The position numbers and the translations under genes are program-made. 64,000 bases of DNA, taken from positions 248,001 through 312,000 of the forward strand of contig JACPIT010000001.1 in the NCBI GenBank assembly GCA_016187945.1. The letters are read 5' to 3'. The stretch is from Opitutia bacterium. GTDB lineage: Bacteria > Verrucomicrobiota > Verrucomicrobiia > Opitutales > Opitutaceae. The notes under the pieces are model-generated. The model was not told the DNA's origin. It saw only the letters and a program-made list of their open reading frames with translations, and searched no databases. Below, piece after piece: positions 34,250-44,550 of this stretch (the first letter of the stretch is position 1; the number at the start of each line of letters is the position of its first letter).

Positions 34250-35623
34250 ATGAAAACCAAAGCACTTCTGTTCTCCGTCCTCGGTTCTCTGTCCTCGGTC
34301 CTCGTGGCCCAAGCCGCCCTTTCGCAGGCCGACGCCGATCGTCTCGGCGCCGACCTCACCCCGCTCGGCGGCGAGAAGGCCGGCAACGCCGACGGCTCGA
34401 TCCCCGCGTGGGACGGCGGCATCACCACGCCGCCCGCCGGCTACAAACCCGGCATGCATCACCCCGATCCGTTCGCAGGCGAGCAACCGCTCTTCACGAT
34501 CACCGCGGCGAACGCCGACCAATACGCCGGAAAACTCACTGCCGGCCACGTCGCGCTCCTCAAGGCTTATGCGGACTACAAGATGCCCGTCTACGCCTCG
34601 CACCGCACGGCCTCGAACCCGCAGCGCATCTACGACGCCACGAAACGCCACGCCACCACCGCCTCCCTCACCGAAGGCGGCAACGGCATCAGCGGCTCCG
34701 TCGTCGGCATTCCGTTCCCGATCCCGCAGAACGGTCTCGAGGTGATCTGGAATCACCTGACGCGCTACCGCGGCATCGCCGCCTCGCGCACCATCAGCCA
34801 GGCCGCGCCGCAGCGCAACGGCAGCTACACGCTCGTCGATTTCGACGACGAGTTCCTGTTCAACTACTGCCGCGACGACATCCCGGAAACCGAACTCGCG
34901 AAGCAGGTCGTTTCCGACAACGTCCTGATCTACTTCAAGCAGGCCGTCACCGCCCCCGCCCGCCTCGCCGGCTCGATCCTGCTCGTGCACGAGACGATGG
35001 ACCAGGTGAAGGAAAAGCGACGCGCATGGCTCTACAACGCCGGCCAGCGCCGCGTCCGTCTCGCCCCCTCGATCGAATACGACAATCCCGGCACCGCCGC
35101 CGACAACATGCGCACGTCGGACCAGTTCGACATGTTCAACGGCGCCCCCGACCGCTACGAGTGGAAGCTCGTCGGCAGACAGGAAATGTTCGTCCCCTAC
35201 AATTCCTACAAGCTCCACAGCGACTCGCTCAAATACGACGACATCCTAAAGCCGCTGCACATTAATCAGGATCTCACACGCTACGAACTGCACCGCGTCT
35301 GGGTCGTCGATGCCACGCTCAAGCCCGGCATCGGCCACGTCTACGCGCGCCGCACGTTCTACGTCGACGAGGACAGTTGGCAAATCCTCGCCGTCGACCA
35401 ATACGACGGCCGCGGCCAGCTCTGGCGCGTCTCCGAAGCGCACTGCATCAATTACTACGATGCCCTCACGTTCTGGAGCACGCTCGAAGTCCACACCGAC
35501 CTCATCGCGGGCCGCTACCTCGCCATCGGCTTGGACAACCAGAACAAGATGTATGACTTCACGCTGAAGCGCACGCCGGCCGACTACACGCCCGCCCGCC
35601 TCCGCATGGAAGGCGTCCGCTAA
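34250..35623 (+). CDS. DUF1329-family periplasmic or outer-membrane-associated protein
   Basis: A 457-residue protein with a signal peptide (MKTKALLFSVLGSLSSVLVA). Hallmarks of DUF1329 include LTPLGGEKAGNADGSIPAWD, FPIPQNGLEVIWNHLTRYRG, RRAWLYNAGQRRVRLAPSIE and YARRTFYVDEDSWQILAVDQ. The signal-peptide codons lie in a pyrimidine-rich repeat resembling one in the FmdB-like gene. DUF1329 genes are regularly paired with DUF1302 genes. A LolA/LolB-like lipid-carrier fold has been suggested for related families, but I could not verify that here. Confidence 0.9.
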   Translation: MKTKALLFSVLGSLSSVLVAQAALSQADADRLGADLTPLGGEKAGNADGSIPAWDGGITTPPAGYKPGMHHPDPFAGEQPLFTITAANADQYAGKLTAGHVALLKAYADYKMPVYASHRTASNPQRIYDATKRHATTASLTEGGNGISGSVVGIPFPIPQNGLEVIWNHLTRYRGIAASRTISQAAPQRNGSYTLVDFDDEFLFNYCRDDIPETELAKQVVSDNVLIYFKQAVTAPARLAGSILLVHETMDQVKEKRRAWLYNAGQRRVRLAPSIEYDNPGTAADNMRTSDQFDMFNGAPDRYEWKLVGRQEMFVPYNSYKLHSDSLKYDDILKPLHINQDLTRYELHRVWVVDATLKPGIGHVYARRTFYVDEDSWQILAVDQYDGRGQLWRVSEAHCINYYDALTFWSTLEVHTDLIAGRYLAIGLDNQNKMYDFTLKRTPADYTPARLRMEGVR

Positions 35624-35705
35624 CCGCCAAGAATTGCGCAAGGGCGGCCACGATGCGGGCCGCCCTTTTGCTTGCCCGCCGCGCCCCACGGCAAATCATC
35701 GCCCC

Positions 35706-36689
35706 ATGTCCCCGCTGTTTGCTGTAGCGGCGGTCCGTGACCGCCGACTCACGCGACTCCTCGCCGCGACGTTCACCCTGCTCGCCTCCATTGCGGCAGC
35801 CTGCGCGTTCGCCGCCCCCGCCGAACGCTCCGAGCCTGCCCCACTCGCTGCGAAATCGCTCCTCCTCGACGTCACGAAGGCCGGAGACAACTTCGTCGCC
35901 GTCGGCGATCGCGGCCACGTCCTGATCTCGAGCGACGACGGCAAAACCTGGTCGCAAAGCATCACGCCCACCCGCGCCATGCTCACCTGCGTCAGCTTCG
36001 CCGACGCTCAGCACGGCTGGGCCGCCGGCCACGACGGCGTCATCCTCGCCACGAGCGACGGCGGCATCACCTGGACCCGCCAGGACAACGGCCAGGAACT
36101 CGACACCGTTTACCTCGACCTCCTCTTCACCGACGCCAACCACGGCTTCCTCGTCGGCGCTTACGGCAAATTCCTCGAAACCACCGACGCCGGCAAAACC
36201 TGGACGCCACGCAAAATCTCCGACGAGGACGTCCACTTCAACCGCCTCACGCACGACGGCGCGAACGCCTTCTACCTCGCCGGCGAGAGCGGCACCGTGC
36301 TCATCTCGCACGACGGCTGCCGCACCTGGATGCGCTCGCCGCTCGAATACGAGGGCTCGCTCTACGGCGTGCGCCCGCTCAGCGGCGGCCTCCTCGTCGC
36401 CTACGGCTTGCGCGGCCGCATCTTCGTCTCCACCGACGACGGCGCGTCGTGGCAGCCGCGCGACACCGACATCAAGGTGCTCATCATGTCCGGCACCCGC
36501 CTGCGCGACGGCGTGGTCGTCCTCTCCGGCCAGGGCGGCAATTTCTTCATCAGCCGCGACGCCTGCCGCACTTTTCACCACTGGAAACCCGATGATTTCG
36601 GCACCAGCGTCGCCGACCTGACTGTCGCCACCGACGGCACGCTCATCACCGTCGGCGAGGCCGGCGCGGTTCGCATCAAAATCCCGTGA
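35706..36689 (+). CDS. YCF48-like beta-propeller protein
   Basis: A 327-residue exported protein. A signal-peptide-like segment (LLAATFTLLASIAAACAFAA) follows a basic N-region. Then come repeated propeller blades with Asp-box-like motifs: SSDDGKTW, TSDGGITW, TTDAGKTW, SHDGCRTW, STDDGASW and SRDACRTF. YCF48-type proteins assist assembly of membrane complexes in phototrophs; here it is paired with an RND transporter. Codons for VAAVRDRR at residues 7-14 coincide with a GTAG-headed REP unit. Its TGA overlaps the GTG of the transporter gene. Confidence 0.87.
   Translation: MSPLFAVAAVRDRRLTRLLAATFTLLASIAAACAFAAPAERSEPAPLAAKSLLLDVTKAGDNFVAVGDRGHVLISSDDGKTWSQSITPTRAMLTCVSFADAQHGWAAGHDGVILATSDGGITWTRQDNGQELDTVYLDLLFTDANHGFLVGAYGKFLETTDAGKTWTPRKISDEDVHFNRLTHDGANAFYLAGESGTVLISHDGCRTWMRSPLEYEGSLYGVRPLSGGLLVAYGLRGRIFVSTDDGASWQPRDTDIKVLIMSGTRLRDGVVVLSGQGGNFFISRDACRTFHHWKPDDFGTSVADLTVATDGTLITVGEAGAVRIKIP
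35724..35746. repeat. Single REP-like hairpin inside the YCF48-like gene
   Basis: GTAGCGGCGGTCCGTGACCG continues to CCG at 35746, with stem CGGCGGTC/GACCGCCG. It is a unit of the family at 14899-14968. It encodes part of the basic N-region of the signal peptide. Confidence 0.7.
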
Positions 36690-39037
36690 CCATGCTCGCT
36701 CGCGTTGAGGAAATCGTCTTCCGCTTCCGCCACGTCACCGTCGCGGCCTTTGTCGTCGCCACGCTCGCGCTCGGCTGGTTCGCCGCCAAAACGCACGTCG
36801 ACGCCAGCTTCACCAAGCAGCTCCCGAGCGACCACGAATACATCCAAAACTTCAAGAAATACCAGGAGCAGTTCGGCGGCGCCAACCGCGTCGTCATCGC
36901 CCTGATCGCGAAAAAGGGCGACATCTTCACACCCGAGTTTTTCCAAACGCTCAAGACCGCGACCAACGACGCCTACTACCTCCCCGGCGTCGACCGCTCG
37001 CAGGTCACGTCGATCTTCACGCCGAACGTCCGCTACATCGAAGTCGTCGAGGAAGGCCTGACTGGCGGCAACGTCATCCCCGCCGACTTCGTCCCTACCG
37101 CCGCCGGCCTCGAACGCGTGCGGCAAAACATCATCAAATCCGGCCGCGTCGGCATGCTCGTCTCGAACGACTTCACCGGTGCCGCCATCATCGTCCAACT
37201 CCTCGAAGTCGATCCGCAGACGGGCAAAAAACTCGTTTACGCCGAAGTGGCCGACGCGCTCGAAACGAAGATTCGGCAGAAATTCGAGTCCGACACCTTC
37301 GGCGTGCACATCATCGGCTTCGCCAAAGTCATCGGCGACGTCACCGACGGCGCACGCGGCGTGCTGCTCTTCTTCGGCGTCGCGATCGTGCTGACAGCGT
37401 TCCTGCTCTACTACTTCTCGCAGTCGCTGATTCTCACGATCCTGCCGCTCATCACGTCGTTTTGCGCCGTGGTCTGGCAACTCGGTATTCTCAACCTGCT
37501 CGGCTTCGGCATCGACCCGCTGTCGATTCTGGTGCCGTTCCTCGTCTTCGCGATCGCGCTCAGCCACGCGACGCAGATGCTCCGCTCATTCCGCTACGAA
37601 TACAACGTCGGCGGCACCGAGATGGTCGCCGCGCGCGCGTCGTTCGCGAATCTCTTCATCCCCGGCACCGTCGCGATCCTCACCGACACCGTCGGTTTTC
37701 TCACCATCTGGCTCGTGAAGGTGCCGATCATCCAGGAGCTCGCCATCACTGCGTCGGTCGGCGTGACGCTCATCATTCTCACCGACCGCTTCATGCTGCC
37801 GGTGCTGCTCTCCTACACGAGAATGGCGCCGGACTTCCGCCGTCGCGTGAACTTCCGGCGCTTCGCCCTCCAGCCGACGTGGCGCCGGCTCGTCAATTTC
37901 ACCACCAGCCCGAAATCCTCCCTCGTCATCGTCGCCGTCGCCGCCGCGCTCTGGGGCTTCGGCCTCTATAAAGCCAAACAGATTCGCATCGGCGACATGC
38001 ACGCCGGCGTCCCGGAGCTCCGCCAAAGCTCGCGCTACAACCAGGACACCGCCGCGATCACGAGGAAGTTCAGCATCGGCGTCGACGTCATCACCGTGAT
38101 CGTAGAAACCGTGCCCAACGGCGTCATCGAGCATGACATCATGTCGCTCGTCGACCGCTTCGCCTGGCACATGCGCAACGTCGAAGGCGTGCAGTCGACG
38201 ATGGCGATCACCGACCTCGCGCGCACGATCAACGCCGGCTGGAACGAAGGCTCGCTCAAGTGGCGCGTCATCGCCCGCAACCGCGACGCCCTCGCGCAAT
38301 CCGTCTCCCCCGTCGAAACCTCCACCGGCCTGCTCAACAACGACGGCAGCGTCATCCCGGTGATGATCTACCTGCGGGACCACAAGGCCGAGACGATCCA
38401 GCGCGTCATCGCCGCCGTGAAGGACTTCCGCGCCGCGCACCAAAGCGAGCGCGTGAAGTTCCAGCTCGCCACCGGCAACGTTGGCGTCATGGCCGCCACG
38501 AACGAGGTCGTCGTCGCCGCGCAGTTCCCGATGGTGATGTGGCTCTACGTCGCGATCATCGTGCTTTGCCTGATTTCATTCCGCTCGTGGAAAGCCACCG
38601 TCTGCGTCGTGCTCCCGCTCATCATCGTCTCCGACCTCGCCTACGCGCTGATGGTTTTCCTCGAGATCGGCCTAAAAACCTCGACGCTCCCCGTCGTCGC
38701 CCTCGGCGTCGGCATCGGCGTCGACTACGGCATCTATCTCTGCTCCGCCCTGATGGAGCGCATGGAGAAGGGCGACTCGCTCGAAGACGCGATCTGCTTC
38801 GCCTACGCGACCATGGGCACGTCGGTGGTGTTCACCGGCCTCGCGCTCTCGATCGGCGTCGGCACCTGGGCGATCTCCGCGCTGAAGTTCCAAGCCGACA
38901 TGGGCGTGCTCCTCGCATTCATGTTCCTCGTGAACATGCTCGGCGCGATGCTGCTGATGCCCGCGCTCGCCACCTGGCTCTTCCGCGCCAAACGCGGCCC
39001 CGCCCTCACGCGCCCACCGTTTCCGATGACGAAGTAA
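36686..39037 (+). CDS. RND-superfamily (MMPL-type) transporter
   Basis: A 783-residue inner-membrane transporter. The first membrane segment is VTVAAFVVATLALGWFA, followed by a large periplasmic loop. Two membrane bundles follow, each with the SSD/MMPL pattern (ILVPFLVFAIALSHATQMLR in the first, LPVVALGVGIGVDYGIYLCS in the second), and SIGVGTWAISALKFQADMGV lies near the end. The start is GTG overlapping the previous stop; an ATG six bases later is possible. With DUF1302, DUF1329 and YCF48 partners it probably moves a hydrophobic molecule across the envelope. The substrate is unknown. Confidence 0.9.
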   Translation: MTMLARVEEIVFRFRHVTVAAFVVATLALGWFAAKTHVDASFTKQLPSDHEYIQNFKKYQEQFGGANRVVIALIAKKGDIFTPEFFQTLKTATNDAYYLPGVDRSQVTSIFTPNVRYIEVVEEGLTGGNVIPADFVPTAAGLERVRQNIIKSGRVGMLVSNDFTGAAIIVQLLEVDPQTGKKLVYAEVADALETKIRQKFESDTFGVHIIGFAKVIGDVTDGARGVLLFFGVAIVLTAFLLYYFSQSLILTILPLITSFCAVVWQLGILNLLGFGIDPLSILVPFLVFAIALSHATQMLRSFRYEYNVGGTEMVAARASFANLFIPGTVAILTDTVGFLTIWLVKVPIIQELAITASVGVTLIILTDRFMLPVLLSYTRMAPDFRRRVNFRRFALQPTWRRLVNFTTSPKSSLVIVAVAAALWGFGLYKAKQIRIGDMHAGVPELRQSSRYNQDTAAITRKFSIGVDVITVIVETVPNGVIEHDIMSLVDRFAWHMRNVEGVQSTMAITDLARTINAGWNEGSLKWRVIARNRDALAQSVSPVETSTGLLNNDGSVIPVMIYLRDHKAETIQRVIAAVKDFRAAHQSERVKFQLATGNVGVMAATNEVVVAAQFPMVMWLYVAIIVLCLISFRSWKATVCVVLPLIIVSDLAYALMVFLEIGLKTSTLPVVALGVGIGVDYGIYLCSALMERMEKGDSLEDAICFAYATMGTSVVFTGLALSIGVGTWAISALKFQADMGVLLAFMFLVNMLGAMLLMPALATWLFRAKRGPALTRPPFPMTK

Positions 39038-39054
39038 CGTCCGGAACGGCAGCG

Positions 39055-39116
39055 GTAGGGCGGCGAGTCCCTTCGCCGCCGGCCCCTCGCGGCGCGGAAC
39101 GGAATCCGCGCCCTAC
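39055..39116. repeat. REP-like inverted pair, GTAGGGCGGCG family
   Basis: GTAGGGCGGCGAGTCCCTTC with hairpin GGCGGCGA/TCGCCGCC at the left; GGCGCGGAACGGAATCCGCG with CCCTAC at the right. It sits between the convergent RND and ADOP genes, 10 bases from the latter's stop. Confidence 0.8.
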
Positions 39117-39126
39117 CCTCAACGCC

Positions 39127-41805
<2,679 letters not shown>

Positions 41806-41848
41806 GAAAAGAGTTTCAGTCCTGGGTCGGAGCGATGGCGCGCATCGT

Positions 41849-44512
41849 TCATTCTGCCCGCAACGCGAGCGCCGGATCGATCTTCGTGGCCCGGTGCGCG
41901 GGTAACAAACACGCGACCAGCGATACCAAGCCGAGCACGGCCGCAGCGATCGCAAGCGTGGGCAGATGCAGTGCGGGAACACCGAAGAGCAGACTCCGCA
42001 TCGCTTCGCCGGCGAGGATCGCTCCGAGCAGTCCCAAGCCGACGCCCAACAGGAGCAACCGCAAGCCGAGCGCGAGGAACTGTCCCCGAATTTGCTCCGG
42101 CCTCGCACCGATCGCCAGACGCACGCTGATCTCACGGTGCCGCTGCGAGACCGCATAGCTGAGCACGCCGTAAGTCCCGATGGCGGTCAGCAGCAGCGCC
42201 GTGAACGCGAATACTCCGCTCAACAACGCCGGGGAGCGACGCGCCATGAGGCTGTCGGTCACGCGCGCGTCCATCGACCGCAACTCCTCGATCGGCAGAT
42301 CCGCGTCCACCGACCGCACCGCGCGGCGCAACGTCGCCGCCAGCGCTTCAGGCACCAGACTCGTGCGGATCGTGACGAACAGGCGATTGTCCGGCTGATA
42401 ACGGAGCGGGAAATAGACGGCGCCGATGGCTTGCTCTTCGGTCACCGCGGCTTGTTTCACCGCGCCCACCACGCCGACAACCGTGAAAGCCTCCGCCTCG
42501 GGCCCCTCCGTCGAGCCCTGAAACAATTTCTGGCCGAGCGCCCCGCCCTGCGGCCAGTTCCGCCGCGCGAAATCCTCATCGACCACGCACACTCGCTCGG
42601 CCCGGTGCGAGTCGTCCGCGGACAGGACGCGACCTTCCCGCAGCGAAATGCCAAGCGTCGCGAAGTAGTCGCCGGTGACGCTGTAGGAATAATTACCGCG
42701 CGGCGATTCGCCGGGCTTGAGCGGGTGACCCTTCGCGGTGGCGGCGCTCTTGCCGTCGTTGCCGTCGAGCGGAATACGCGTGCTCAAACCGGCGGCCAGC
42801 ACGCCCGGTTGGCGGCCGATCTCGGCGAGCAACCGGTCCGCGAAGGCGATCTGCGCGGAACCGCCCGGATAATTTTTCGCCGGCAGCATGATCCGTCCGG
42901 TCAGGACGCTGTCGGCGCGAAAGCCCGGTGCCGCCGCGAGCGCCTGGTGCAGGCTCAGCCCGAGCAGCCCCGCGCCGGAGAGCAGCACGAATGCAAAAGA
43001 AATTTGCGCGACGATAAAACCGTGCCGCAAGCGTTGCGCCGCCCGATTGCTCGTGCTGCTGCGCGACTCCGTCTGCATCGCACTCGACAGATGGGCGCGC
43101 AGGTTCAGCCACGCGATCGGCACAGCCATGAAAATCCCCAACACTCCGGTGGACGCGAGGGCGATGACCACGAGCCGACCGTCGAACGCGATGTCCGCTC
43201 CGAGCGGCAACTGGCCGGCTCCGACGGTCGAGAGCAGTCGGACCCCGCCGGCTCCAATGCCGAGGCCGAGCAACCCGCCGAGGAGCGCCAGCAGCGCCGT
43301 CTCGGTCACCACCTCGCTCAAAACGTGGCGCCGGCTTGCGCCCAACGCCTGGCGCACCGCGATTTCCTTGGCCCGACCGCTGGCGCGGATCAGGAGCAAA
43401 TTCACCAGATTGACTCCGCCGATCACGAGCAGGAGCAGGCCGCCGGCTTGCATCAGCAGCAGCACCGGGCGGATCGAGGCCACATGGTCCGCGCGCAGCG
43501 GCACCACCAACGTCCGAAAGCCGGCATCGGCCATCATTTTCGCCTCCGGCGCGCCCTTCCCGACGAGATCGTTGTGCCGCTCGATCAGTCGCTGCGCATC
43601 GACCATCGTGAAACCGGGATTGAGGCGCGCGACGAGATTCGTCGCGCCACCGCCCGAATGCCGCTGCGTGGGGCTGCGCTGTTCGATCGTAGAGACGAAG
43701 GGCACATACAGGCGGGCCTCCGACGACAGAAACCGGAAACCCGGTGCGAGAACGCCGACCACTTTCCGCATCCGTCCGTCGACGCGGAGCTCACGTCCAA
43801 AAACGGCCGGATCGGCGTTGAAATGTTGCCGCCAGTAAGCGTCGGTGAGAACGACCACGTCGTCGGTCCCGGGCGTTGTCTCCGGCTCCGAAAACGTCCG
43901 CCCAAGCACGGGCTCACGCCCAAGAACCGAGAAAAACTCCGGCGAGACACTCGTGACGATCTCGTGCTGCGTGGAGCCAGTCTCACCGACAATCGCCGCG
44001 CCGTTCCGGTAGAGGGCCAAGTTCGCGAACGCTTCGATCTGACCGCGACGCTCGTAGTAATTCGCGATCGAAGAGCCGTCGCGGTCGACACCGGCTTTCG
44101 GGTAAGTGTTGAACATCGTCACGAGCCGGTTCGCGTCGGGGAACGGCAGCGGACGCAGCAACACCGCATCGACGACGGCGAAGATCGCGACATTGGCGCC
44201 CAGGCAAATGCCGAGCGTCAGCAACGCCGTCGCCGTGAAGCCCGGACTTTTGACCAGTCCTCGCACCGCGCGGCGCAGATCCTTCGCCGAGTGATCCAGC
44301 CACAGCCACCCGCGCGCCGCGCGCGCGCGCTCCTGCACGCTGGCCACGTTGCCGAACTCCCGCAGCGCCGCGTAGCGCGCCTCGTCCGCGCCCATCCCCG
44401 CCGCACGATTGCGCTCCGCGGCCAGCTCGAGATGCAGACGCATCTCCTCCGCCATTTCGGCGTCGAGTTTCTTCTTCCGAAGACGAGTCGAAAGCTTGCG
44501 CAAGAAATTCAT
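41849..44512 (-). CDS. ADOP-type ABC permease 3
   Basis: An 887-residue protein with the same architecture as its neighbours: prefix domain (EMAEEMRLHLELAAERNRAA, LREFGNVASVQERARAARGW), membrane helix (FTATALLTLGICLGANVAIF), MacB-like periplasmic domain, FtsX bundle (VNLLLIRASGRAKEIAVRQA), second periplasmic domain and last bundle (VSQRHREISVRLAIGARPEQ). The next gene starts 43 bases after its stop. The sequence differs enough from the other copies that recent duplication is unlikely. Confidence 0.9.
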   Translation of the reverse strand: MNFLRKLSTRLRKKKLDAEMAEEMRLHLELAAERNRAAGMGADEARYAALREFGNVASVQERARAARGWLWLDHSAKDLRRAVRGLVKSPGFTATALLTLGICLGANVAIFAVVDAVLLRPLPFPDANRLVTMFNTYPKAGVDRDGSSIANYYERRGQIEAFANLALYRNGAAIVGETGSTQHEIVTSVSPEFFSVLGREPVLGRTFSEPETTPGTDDVVVLTDAYWRQHFNADPAVFGRELRVDGRMRKVVGVLAPGFRFLSSEARLYVPFVSTIEQRSPTQRHSGGGATNLVARLNPGFTMVDAQRLIERHNDLVGKGAPEAKMMADAGFRTLVVPLRADHVASIRPVLLLMQAGGLLLLVIGGVNLVNLLLIRASGRAKEIAVRQALGASRRHVLSEVVTETALLALLGGLLGLGIGAGGVRLLSTVGAGQLPLGADIAFDGRLVVIALASTGVLGIFMAVPIAWLNLRAHLSSAMQTESRSSTSNRAAQRLRHGFIVAQISFAFVLLSGAGLLGLSLHQALAAAPGFRADSVLTGRIMLPAKNYPGGSAQIAFADRLLAEIGRQPGVLAAGLSTRIPLDGNDGKSAATAKGHPLKPGESPRGNYSYSVTGDYFATLGISLREGRVLSADDSHRAERVCVVDEDFARRNWPQGGALGQKLFQGSTEGPEAEAFTVVGVVGAVKQAAVTEEQAIGAVYFPLRYQPDNRLFVTIRTSLVPEALAATLRRAVRSVDADLPIEELRSMDARVTDSLMARRSPALLSGVFAFTALLLTAIGTYGVLSYAVSQRHREISVRLAIGARPEQIRGQFLALGLRLLLLGVGLGLLGAILAGEAMRSLLFGVPALHLPTLAIAAAVLGLVSLVACLLPAHRATKIDPALALRAE

Positions 44513-44550
44513 CGGTAGATTTGGATTCAAAAAATCGGATTCCCCAGTCC

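Noticed and set aside
32199-34265. 688-codon minus-strand frame opposite the DUF1302 gene
   Set aside because: The composition (many Glu, Arg, Val, Gly) is that of an antisense shadow; the plus-strand protein has a signal peptide and family motifs.
41966-44518. 850-codon plus-strand frame opposite ADOP permease 3
   Set aside because: Antisense shadow; rich in Arg, Gln and His, with no plausible domain.
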